DNA of 5,731 bases from Thermoplasmata archaeon (GCA_020351895.1 CP070672.1:4154409-4160139), one strand, 5' to 3'. Shown: positions 1 to 5,670, counted from the first letter of the stretch. Numbers and translations: made by a program. The notes: a model not told the origin generated them from the sequence alone.

Positions 1-165
1 AAAGGCAAAAGGGTAAGCATGTACATCTCGCAATTAAAAACCGCTTACCTCTATTTTGAAAATGGGAAGCTCAGGATGAGATTCCATCTAACCAACGGAG
101 CCATCAACGACTTTGGTGGAGAGGTTGGTGGAGCCGAAATACTCGAGAGACATCCTCAGTTGTAG
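1..165 (+). CDS. C-terminal end of an unrecognised protein (partial, 5' cut by window edge)
   Basis: Frame 1 is open from the first base to a TAG at 163-165, giving 54 residues that end in ERHPQL. The other two plus frames are closed by early stops, and the stop is followed by T-runs that suit an archaeal terminator, so this is probably the tail of a longer gene. The visible part alternates hydrophobic and charged residues (TAYLYFENGKLRMRFHL) and has a glycine-rich stretch (FGGEVGGAEIL), which suggests a beta-rich fold. There is no membrane segment and no cysteine. An internal ATG at 19 has no clear ribosome binding site. I do not recognise the family and assign no function. Confidence 0.55.
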   Translation, partial: KGKRVSMYISQLKTAYLYFENGKLRMRFHLTNGAINDFGGEVGGAEILERHPQL

Positions 166-175
166 GCCCTTTGAG

Positions 176-205
176 TTTTTCTGTGCGCCTTGTCATTTTT
201 TATTT
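176..205 (+). terminator. T-rich putative archaeal terminator
   Basis: Two thymine runs, T5 at 176-180 and T6 at 196-201 followed by ATTTA, lie 11-40 bases after the stop of the partial gene. No stem precedes them. Archaeal RNA polymerase commonly terminates at such T-runs without a hairpin, so this is a plausible end for the upstream transcript. Confidence 0.45.
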
Positions 206-347
206 ATAGTTACTTTGTCACCTCATGATGACTTGTATTCATCTTAATTATCACTTTATTATCGAACATGAAAAATAGATTTTGAAATCATGGAATTTCT
301 TTTTAATGTTTATTATCCCGTTTCCGTGATAAGATATGTCATAGGTA

Positions 348-366
348 GAAGATTTTTACAATCTTC
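348..366 (+). repeat. Perfect inverted repeat upstream of tes
   Basis: GAAGATT at 348-354 and AATCTTC at 360-366 are exact reverse complements separated by a 5-base spacer (TTTAC). It lies about 120 bases before the preferred tes start. It could be a protein-binding site upstream of the promoter, or a small hairpin if transcription begins further upstream. No U-run follows it, so it does not look like a terminator. Confidence 0.45.
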
Positions 367-446
367 AATTACCAAAGGTCGATAATCCACATAAAATGCC
401 ACTTGCGTTGACATTTCTATTTTGTCGCAGCAATCGCTACAAAAAA

Positions 447-454
447 TTTAAATT
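447..454 (+). promoter_or_regulatory. Candidate TATA box for tes
   Basis: TTTAAATT preceded by an A-run (441-446) resembles an archaeal TATA box with a purine-rich BRE-like flank. Its distance would place transcription initiation at about 475-480, just before the ATG at 486, which gives a very short or nearly leaderless mRNA. This spacing is one reason for choosing 486 over the upstream ATGs at 396 and 462. The promoter is inferred from sequence alone. Confidence 0.4.
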
Positions 455-485
455 CACTGTAATGAATGCCAATTTGTGTGATTTT

Positions 486-2075
486 ATGACGATTCAGGAG
501 AGTAAGGCTGAAATAGGACTTCCAAAGAAAACACAATCTCTTTGTCCAGAGTGCAAAACCGTAATAGATGCCGATATATATGAAGAGGATGGAAAGGCAG
601 TGATGAGCAAGACCTGCCAGGAACATGGGTATTTCAAAGACACAATATGGAGTGATGCAGATTTTTACGTAAAGGCAGAAAAATTTGCTCTGGACGGCTT
701 AGGTGTTAAGAATCCCAATACAAAAAATGAGGAGGGCTGCCCTAATGAATGCGGCTTATGCGATCAGCATTTCAGCCATACTGCCTTCTCCAATATCGAT
801 CTCACAAACAGATGCAACCTAAAATGCCCAATATGCTTTGCCAATGCAAATGCAGCAGGGTACGTATACGAGCCTTCTTACGAGGAAGTTGTCAAGATGC
901 TCGAGCTACTTAGGGCTGAGCAACCGGTCCCAGTACTGGTTGTTCAGTTCTCTGGAGGGGAGCCAACAATCTATCCCAGGTTTTTTGATGTCATTAGAAA
1001 GGCAAATGAACTGGGCTTTTCTCAGGTTCAGATCGCAACAAACGGTATACTTCTGGCAAGGGATGAGAGCTATGCCCAGAAATTGGTTGATGCGGGCTTG
1101 CATACAGTTTACCTTCAGTTCGATGGCTTAAAGGAAGAGAATTATATAACAACAAGGGGAAAATCCCTGCTTGAGACCAAAATAAAAGCCATAGAGAACT
1201 GCAGAAAAACAAAACCAAAGCCCTTATCCACGGCTTTGGTTCCGACAATAGTAAAATCCATAAACGATGATCAAGTGGGACCGATTCTGGATTTTGCTAT
1301 AGAAAACAGCGATGTGGTAAAGGGTATCAATTACCAGCCTGTTGCCTTCACTGGCAGGATCTCTAAAGAGGAGAGGGAAATGCAGAGATTCACGCTCACG
1401 GACCTGGTTGACAGGCTTGTTGCACATGCCGATTTTTTGAGTAAGGAGGATTTCTATCCAGTTCCCACTGTTGCACCCATATCCTATTTGGCCTCTGTTT
1501 TGGCCAACCAACCGAAATTGACATTCACATGCCATGCACATTGTGGAATTGCTACATACCTTTTCATTGAGGATGATGGAAAGGTCATACCATTGCCGAG
1601 ATTCATAGACATTGAGGGCATGATGTCCGAGATGAAGAATCTGGCTGACAAGGCAAGCGGAAAGGGTGTTCAACTCCTTCTCAGGCTCGGAGGAGTGATC
1701 AAAACAGAGAAAGGGAAGCAGGAGAGTGTCGTGAAGAACTTTAACAAATACTTTGGTCATTACATCGATGAAAACAAGATGCCCTCAGGTCTGAACATTC
1801 CCCTCCTTTTAAGTGGCGTTATCTCGGACCGAACCAAGAGTGCAGTGAGCGATTTCACCTGGAAAACTCTGTTCATAGGGGGTATGCATTTTCAAGACCT
1901 GTACAATTACGATATTCAGCGTGTCCAACGCTGCGCCGTGCATTATGCAACGCCTGATGGGAGGCTGATACCGTTTTGCTCCTACAATGGAGGACCCACA
2001 TATAGAGAGCAGGTTGAGAGGAAGTTCTCTGTTCCTGTGAGTGAGTGGCGGGGCGGCAAGATAGTTGAGGATTAA
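486..2075 (+). CDS. tes: Radical SAM tetraether lipid synthase (Tes) family protein
   Basis: The protein has 529 residues. Numbered from ATG 486, it shows an N-terminal cysteine pair CPEC (C20, C23) with C44 and H47, then CPNECGLC (C85, C89, C92), the radical SAM CX3CX2C (C110, C114, C117 in NRCNLKCPICFA), GGEP at 157-160, and late cysteines C349, C353, C483 and C498. This matches the MJ0619/COG1964 family, whose characterised archaeal members join two phytanyl chains end to end to make tetraether lipids. From memory of the published structure, Tes carries three iron-sulfur clusters and a rubredoxin-like iron, which fits this cysteine set. The enzyme would act at the membrane face. In-frame ATGs at 396 and 462 lack ribosome binding sites; 486 follows GTGAT and a TATA-like box, so I prefer it. 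MJ0619 was earlier linked to methanopterin methylation, and related enzymes make other lipid crosslinks, so the exact substrate is less certain than the family. Confidence 0.8.
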   Translation: MTIQESKAEIGLPKKTQSLCPECKTVIDADIYEEDGKAVMSKTCQEHGYFKDTIWSDADFYVKAEKFALDGLGVKNPNTKNEEGCPNECGLCDQHFSHTAFSNIDLTNRCNLKCPICFANANAAGYVYEPSYEEVVKMLELLRAEQPVPVLVVQFSGGEPTIYPRFFDVIRKANELGFSQVQIATNGILLARDESYAQKLVDAGLHTVYLQFDGLKEENYITTRGKSLLETKIKAIENCRKTKPKPLSTALVPTIVKSINDDQVGPILDFAIENSDVVKGINYQPVAFTGRISKEEREMQRFTLTDLVDRLVAHADFLSKEDFYPVPTVAPISYLASVLANQPKLTFTCHAHCGIATYLFIEDDGKVIPLPRFIDIEGMMSEMKNLADKASGKGVQLLLRLGGVIKTEKGKQESVVKNFNKYFGHYIDENKMPSGLNIPLLLSGVISDRTKSAVSDFTWKTLFIGGMHFQDLYNYDIQRVQRCAVHYATPDGRLIPFCSYNGGPTYREQVERKFSVPVSEWRGGKIVED

Positions 2076-2102
2076 GAATTGTGGTTTAAATCCAATTTAG
2101 GG

Positions 2103-2115
2103 CCCAGTTTCTGGG
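2103..2115 (+). repeat. Short hairpin after tes
   Basis: CCCAG (2103-2107) and CTGGG (2111-2115) form a 5-bp GC-rich stem with a TTT loop, 28 bases after the tes stop. It may help end or protect the tes transcript, but no T-run follows directly, so it is only a weak terminator candidate. Confidence 0.3.
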
Positions 2116-2131
2116 ATTAATTAATGTAATA

Positions 2132-2138
2132 TTTATAA
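2132..2138 (+). promoter_or_regulatory. Candidate TATA box for the zinc-ribbon gene
   Basis: TTTATAA in an AT-rich context is a good archaeal TATA match. Initiation about 25 bases downstream would fall near 2160, leaving a leader of roughly 30 bases. That leader contains the GGTGGTGAGG ribosome binding site at 2178-2187 and a tiny ATG-ATT-CCC-TGA frame. Confidence 0.5.
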
Positions 2139-2180
2139 GGGAAAGTATAAAATAATTTTAACATGATTCCCTGAATAGGT

Positions 2181-2187
2181 GGTGAGG
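2181..2187 (+). promoter_or_regulatory. Ribosome binding site that decides an AUA start
   Basis: GGTGAGG closely matches the archaeal Shine-Dalgarno (GGAGGTGA type). It sits 2 bases before the ATA at 2190, or about 4-5 bases if the core GGTGA is counted. No ATG, GTG or TTG occurs in frame between the upstream stop (2172-2174) and the zinc-ribbon cysteines, so this site points to ATA 2190 as the initiator. Confidence 0.5.
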
Positions 2188-2189
2188 TA

Positions 2190-2528
2190 ATAGTCTATTG
2201 TCAGAGATGTGGGAAGCAGAATGAGGATGGTGCCCAATTCTGTAATAAATGTGGAGCTTCTTTGGTGGGTCCACGAGTGGATTATAAGAAGAGAAGGGAA
2301 GAGGAATGCGATGAAGAATGCGCTGCTAGTGGTCGTAGTGCTCCTGCTTTTTGGGGAATACTTGTCCTCCTTGTCGGTTTACTGATCCTCATTGAGGTTA
2401 TAAAGAATATATTTGAAGATGATTTACCCGAATGGTTTATGGGTCTAAATCTATGGTGGTTAATAGGTCTGGTAATTGCACTGGCTATTATTCTGGCCGG
2501 TATCAGAATGTTCCAGAAGTCCCGTTAA
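2190..2528 (+). CDS. Small zinc-ribbon protein with two membrane segments, probable AUA start
   Basis: This is a 112-residue protein. Read from ATA 2190 it begins (M)VYCQRCGKQNEDGAQFCNK and continues CGASL, a classic CX2C...CX2C zinc ribbon (C4, C7, C18, C21). A basic/acidic linker follows with a second cysteine pair (C40, C44), then hydrophobic segments at about 53-71 and 86-108 separated by the acidic loop EDDLPEW. Small archaeal and bacterial membrane proteins with this N-terminal ribbon are common but mostly uncharacterised. The ribbon should face the cytoplasm. The first conventional start is TTG 2262, which would remove the whole ribbon, so I choose ATA 2190 because it is preceded by GGTGAGG and gives the family-typical N-terminus. 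A mutated or miscalled ATG is the alternative. The gene has its own TATA-like box and ends in a TTAA shared with the opposing gene. Function is unknown. Confidence 0.7.
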   Translation: MVYCQRCGKQNEDGAQFCNKCGASLVGPRVDYKKRREEECDEECAASGRSAPAFWGILVLLVGLLILIEVIKNIFEDDLPEWFMGLNLWWLIGLVIALAIILAGIRMFQKSR

Positions 2529-3232
2529 ATCGAATATGCCTTGCAGGACTCAGTACAATTTTCACAGATATCTGTATGCTTCCAGGTTGAGAGTTGAACC
2601 CTCGTATCCAACCAGAGAAAGGAGAATATTACAGCTAACAATCCATATGCTGAACTGCCAGTTAATTCAAATACTCCAATTATGACGAGGAAGAAGCCAA
2701 TTATGAGGAAGATGTTGCCAATTAGATGTGCATAGGCTTTTCTTATGGGGATTAAGATTTCAATATAATTCAATGCGATAAATATCAGGCCAAGTGATAC
2801 TAATAAGTAAAGAATCGAATTCGACGAATCGATAGAAAGACCTAAAGAAAGTATGGTCAAAAGAATCGAAATCAAGGAGCCTATGGCCAGACCCGTGCAA
2901 CCAGCACAGAGAGTACTGTCATAAAAAACAAGAGTGTGTCCCTCAAATCCCCTGCAATCTGGATGATGACCCTTATGCCTCTTTGTTGTTTGGGACTCAG
3001 GGACATGACCGCCATATCTTTCATGCTTCCTGAGCCTCCTCACCCAATTTGGGCGAAGGGAAAGAGATAATCCAAATACACAGCAGAATATGAATGCCCC
3101 TCCAACAAGCAATCTATCAAAAAAGCCGATTGTTCCCTCCTCTGATTGGTTGAACCTCGATACCAATATTATCAATATTGCAGCTATTATCGAAATGATC
3201 AGATAGGATATCAAATTCCATTTTCTGTTCAA
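2525..3232 (-). CDS. Six-pass membrane protein, DUF2085-like, with cysteine motifs
   Basis: This is a 235-residue membrane protein with hydrophobic segments at about 5-26, 36-59, 112-134, 138-160, 170-190 and 194-209. Between segments 2 and 3 lies a His/Cys-rich loop (H89, H90, C93) followed by CAGCTG (C109, C112). The pattern of a cysteine, a short stretch, then CxxCTG leading into a membrane helix recalls the DUF2085 family of unknown function. The C-terminal tail has CENCTESC (C223, C226, C230). The start is TTG at 3232-3230, which overlaps the stop of the upstream radical SAM gene as TTGA and has GAGG 8 bases before it. The frame stays open further upstream to 3460, but that part lies inside the radical SAM gene and reads as non-membrane, unlike the rest. 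The overlap implies co-translation with that enzyme, so a partner role at the membrane is likely, but no function can be assigned. Confidence 0.72.
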   Translation of the reverse strand: MNRKWNLISYLIISIIAAILIILVSRFNQSEEGTIGFFDRLLVGGAFIFCCVFGLSLSLRPNWVRRLRKHERYGGHVPESQTTKRHKGHHPDCRGFEGHTLVFYDSTLCAGCTGLAIGSLISILLTILSLGLSIDSSNSILYLLVSLGLIFIALNYIEILIPIRKAYAHLIGNIFLIIGFFLVIIGVFELTGSSAYGLLAVIFSFLWLDTRVQLSTWKHTDICENCTESCKAYSI

Positions 3233-4656
3233 ATCAGATTCCTCAATTTCTTTAATACTCTCTGACGAGCATAATGGCGGTATAGATTCCTTTTTAGCTT
3301 TTTCCTGGAAAATACCCCCGCGATGCCTTTGGCAATTGAGCCGTACCTTTCCCTGTAACACCTCCATAATTCCTCCTGCACATCCCTTCTTGATAATGTT
3401 TCCGTGGGCATTATGGCATGTGCCATGTCGTAGTTCGCATAATTCGTATCCTCGATCCATCCGTTCTTTTTCGCAGTTTCATGGTATACGGTACCAGGGA
3501 AGGGTATGAGGCATGTGTAAATCGAGAAATCCGTGCCCAGATCCAATGAGAACCGCCTCAGCTGCTCAATTGATTCGGCTGTATCTTTGCGACTGCCTAT
3601 AACGAACATGGCTTGGGAGAAGATATCGTTTTCATTGAGGATTTTTACTGCCCTCTCTGCATCCAAGACCTTAATCCCCTTATTAAACTCCCTGAGCCTC
3701 TCTTCCGAGTTATGCTCAACACCCATCATAACCCAGTAGTTACCTACATCACGCAGTTTCGAAACAAGTTCTGGATTGGCCGCCACATCATCTGTTCTCG
3801 CTTGAAAGAAGAGCATTATATCGTCCTTGAATTTTCGCTGTTTCAATTCCTGCCACAATTCCTTACCCCGACTCCTATAGTCGAAGTTATCGTCTGTAAA
3901 CCAAATAAATTGTCCTCCGAACCTTTCATGCATATACTGTATCTCATTTGCTATTCGCTTTGATGATTTAGTACGGAAAACCCCGTTCCAATGATTCCAT
4001 TGAGTGCAAAAGGAGCATCGGTGGGCGCATCCCCTTGCCCCTTCCATCACCATATAAACAGTGTTTTTCCCTGGCATAATTGTAAAATGATAGTTTTTAA
4101 TATGTTCCTCAACAAGATGATAGGCCGGATAGGGCAGCGAATCGAGGTTTTCCATGAGGGGGCGTGGGGGGGTGTGAATGATATTCCCATTGTGTTTGAA
4201 TGATAGCCCCGCAACATCTGCCATACCTTTTTGAGCTTGCAGTGATTTGACTAGTTCTACCAGGGTCTGCTCCCCCTCCCCTCTTATGATGTAATCTATC
4301 TCGGGGAAATCGGAAAGGGATTCCTCTGGAACCTGTGAAAAATGAAGACCGCCCATCACAGTTACGATTTCGCTTCTCACCTGTTTTGCGATTTCCGCCA
4401 CCCTTGCACAGGCGTATGCATTGCATGTGAAACCCGAGGCTGCCACGATATCAGGAGAATATGATTCGATTTTTCTCTTTACATCATCCCAGCCCTTTCT
4501 TTCAGCCTGACAGTCGAGTATCTCAATTTCCGAATCAGGCAGCTCCCTTTCCAGATATGCCGCCAGTATAAGGAGTACTGTTGGAGGGGGAAGGTATTCT
4601 CCCATGACAAACCAGTAATCCTTTGGTGGTTCCACAAACAATATTTTTGATACCAT
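3229..4656 (-). CDS. Cobalamin-binding (class B-type) radical SAM enzyme
   Basis: This is a 475-residue protein. Residues about 3-140 form an N-terminal B12-binding domain: it starts KILFVEPPKDYW and carries VMGGLHFS and YIIRGEGE, both typical of this domain in the BchE/HpnP-like group. The radical SAM domain follows with CX3CX2C at C210, C214 and C217 (GCAHRCSFC), then FTDDNFDY and MMGVEHNSEE. The C-terminal part (from about 380) is basic and helical. Family members use SAM and cobalamin for methylation or for cyclisation at unactivated carbons, including lipid substrates. With a Tes homologue nearby, a lipid-modifying role such as GDGT ring formation (Grs-like) is possible, but the substrate cannot be read from sequence. 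ATG 4656 is preceded by GGGAAG and begins just before the B12 domain. An in-frame ATG at 4686 would add ten atypical residues and lacks a ribosome binding site. The gene is co-directional with both flanking minus-strand genes. Confidence 0.82.
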   Translation of the reverse strand: MVSKILFVEPPKDYWFVMGEYLPPPTVLLILAAYLERELPDSEIEILDCQAERKGWDDVKRKIESYSPDIVAASGFTCNAYACARVAEIAKQVRSEIVTVMGGLHFSQVPEESLSDFPEIDYIIRGEGEQTLVELVKSLQAQKGMADVAGLSFKHNGNIIHTPPRPLMENLDSLPYPAYHLVEEHIKNYHFTIMPGKNTVYMVMEGARGCAHRCSFCTQWNHWNGVFRTKSSKRIANEIQYMHERFGGQFIWFTDDNFDYRSRGKELWQELKQRKFKDDIMLFFQARTDDVAANPELVSKLRDVGNYWVMMGVEHNSEERLREFNKGIKVLDAERAVKILNENDIFSQAMFVIGSRKDTAESIEQLRRFSLDLGTDFSIYTCLIPFPGTVYHETAKKNGWIEDTNYANYDMAHAIMPTETLSRRDVQEELWRCYRERYGSIAKGIAGVFSRKKLKRNLYRHYARQRVLKKLRNLI

Positions 4657-4660
4657 TCTT

Positions 4661-4671
4661 CCCAATTTGGG
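4661..4671. repeat. 11-bp palindrome next to the radical SAM start
   Basis: CCCAATTTGGG is a palindrome with one central base. On the minus strand it ends 4 bases before ATG 4656 and includes the GGG of the presumed ribosome binding site. It could pair with itself to hide that site or serve as an operator. The same 11-mer also occurs at 3043-3053 inside the downstream gene, so it may be coincidental. Confidence 0.3.
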
Positions 4672-4700
4672 TAAAGTGAAAATCATTGAAATAGGTTACT

Positions 4701-4720
4701 ATGAGGATAGAGATCCTCAT
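4701..4720 (-). promoter_or_regulatory. Perfect 8-bp inverted repeat in the intergenic region
   Basis: ATGAGGAT (4701-4708) and ATCCTCAT (4713-4720) are exact reverse complements around a 4-base spacer. It begins 4 bases after the stop codon of the upstream minus-strand gene and lies about 45 bases before the preferred radical SAM start. In RNA it would form a stable small hairpin. No U-run follows on the minus strand, so it is more likely a processing or attenuation hairpin or a regulator-binding site than a full terminator. Confidence 0.55.
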
Positions 4721-4724
4721 GGTT

Positions 4725-5546
4725 TTAGCCTGAATCTCCTTCTATTTCATTGATCTGAGGCTCTTTTTGTTCCAAAGAATCCTCTTCATTCGATAGAAGA
4801 ACATCTGCATCAAGTACCTCTGGCTCTTGATACTGAGGAGGTGGTGGAAAATAATGTTCCATATTATCGGAGTTCTGGGAAACGCTGGGCATACTAGAAG
4901 AAGCAATAGAGGAGGATTTTTTTCTTAAAGCCATTATTATGACAAAAAATACCGCACCCCCCAAAAGGAAGATCATTACGGGAAATGTCTCCTCTGCGAA
5001 TACACCCTCTTCATAGAAGGAAGAATCATCGCCTTCATCGGTCTTAAAGCGGGTTCCTCTCCCACCGAGATTCTCCTCTAAATTCACTGTACCACTTCCT
5101 CTTACCGCGATCTTCCCGTTTTCCATTAATATCAGTTTTATTGCATAGGATTCGTTATTTGGCATTGTGAGGGAGAACTCTGAGATCTGCGTCTTGTCCT
5201 TTTTTAAAGAACCCACAGAGTATGTGGTCTTGTCCATTGCTAGATTGCTGTCAGTTTCGATGACGAAGGCAACGATCTGTATTTCTTTAGCATCTGCAGT
5301 TCCCCTGTTCGTTATGAATGTAGTGACTTTTATGGTCACCTCATCGGAACCTGCATTTGTACCTGATAAAACAAAGAACACATCCTCGATATATAGCACT
5401 GGTCTATCTTTGGGTTTGTCTGCGAAAGCAGACGATATGGCACCCGCCAAAATGGTACCTACTACAATAACAAGGATAATAATTCCTAGTGTCAGGATTA
5501 TCCTCTTTCCCTGTTTATCCTCCAATTCCTTGGCTAAATTGTCCAT
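4725..5546 (-). CDS. Two-pass membrane protein with outside beta domain and proline-rich acidic tail
   Basis: This is a 273-residue protein. A charged N-terminus is followed by a membrane helix at about 16-38. Residues 41-186 are probably outside the cell: they contain LYIEDVFFVLSGTNAG, VTIKVTTFITNRGTADAKEI and YAIKLILMENGKIAVRG, which resemble the beta strands of CARDB or similar immunoglobulin-like archaeal surface domains (DUF7490-like). A second helix at 188-207 is followed by basic RKK and a cytoplasmic tail with a serine-rich part, PPPPQYQEPE at 234-243 and many acidic residues. The start is secure: AGGTGAT (complement of 5552-5558) lies 5 bases before the ATG, a near-perfect archaeal Shine-Dalgarno. 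It is the first gene of the likely minus-strand operon. I cannot assign a function; a surface sensor or scaffold is a guess from topology. Confidence 0.75.
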   Translation of the reverse strand: MDNLAKELEDKQGKRIILTLGIIILVIVVGTILAGAISSAFADKPKDRPVLYIEDVFFVLSGTNAGSDEVTIKVTTFITNRGTADAKEIQIVAFVIETDSNLAMDKTTYSVGSLKKDKTQISEFSLTMPNNESYAIKLILMENGKIAVRGSGTVNLEENLGGRGTRFKTDEGDDSSFYEEGVFAEETFPVMIFLLGGAVFFVIIMALRKKSSSIASSSMPSVSQNSDNMEHYFPPPPQYQEPEVLDADVLLSNEEDSLEQKEPQINEIEGDSG

Positions 5547-5551
5547 AGTAT

Positions 5552-5558
5552 ATCACCT
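5552..5558 (-). promoter_or_regulatory. Strong ribosome binding site for the 4725-5546 gene
   Basis: On the minus strand the sequence AGGTGAT precedes the ATG at 5546 by 5 bases. It matches the sequence complementary to the archaeal 16S rRNA 3' end and fixes the start. Confidence 0.7.
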
Positions 5559-5581
5559 TAAAAATCATTATGCTGAGGTTG

Positions 5582-5589
5582 TTATTAAA
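5582..5589 (-). promoter_or_regulatory. Candidate TATA box proximal to the minus-strand operon
   Basis: Minus-strand TTTAATAA would direct initiation at about 5560, immediately before the AGGTGAT ribosome binding site, which gives a very short leader. Another box-like TTTTAAGTA lies at 5616-5624 and a stronger-looking one at 5671-5680. Sequence alone does not say which is used. Confidence 0.35.
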
Positions 5590-5670
5590 AAAGGTTGGAA
5601 CGGTTTTTACACTAATACTTAAAATTTGTGGAACAAAGCTCGTGGATGTCAACATAAGGCACCTCCGATC

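Larger units (their letters stand above)
166..485. other. 320-base AT-rich intergenic spacer
   Basis: No convincing gene is present between the partial gene and the Tes homologue. The longest open stretches are very short; for example, a 17-codon frame from 225 has no ribosome binding site. The spacer holds the T-rich terminator at its left end, a perfect 7-bp inverted repeat at 348-366, and a TATA-like TTTAAATT at 447-454. An in-frame extension of the tes reading frame reaches back to an ATG at 396, but I read 396-485 as leader rather than coding. Confidence 0.6.

Noticed and set aside
225..290. Possible C/D box small RNA (perfect C-box ATGATGA at 225-231)
   Set aside because: No CTGA D box or D'/C' pair occurs at suitable spacing downstream, so the single box is not enough.
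396..485. N-terminal extension of the Tes homologue from ATG 396 (or ATG 462)
   Set aside because: The extra 30 residues (MPLALTFLFCRSNRYKK...) are not typical of the family, neither ATG has a ribosome binding site, and the TATA-like box at 447-454 would place the transcript start after both.
1224..1760. Long minus-strand open frame inside the Tes gene
   Set aside because: It is an antisense shadow of a strongly conserved enzyme gene, without a ribosome binding site or recognisable domains.
2262..2528. Zinc-ribbon gene starting at TTG 2262 (88 residues)
   Set aside because: This start discards a complete in-frame zinc ribbon just upstream and has no ribosome binding site before it.
3043..3053. 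Second copy of the palindrome CCCAATTTGGG
   Set aside because: It is inside coding sequence (encoding RPNWV), and a repeated 11-mer is expected by chance in a window of this size.
3233..3460. Upstream extension of the six-pass membrane protein to an ATG at 3460
   Set aside because: It lies wholly inside the radical SAM gene in another frame, reads as low-quality polar sequence unlike the rest of the protein, and the TTG at 3232 has a coupling overlap and a ribosome binding site.
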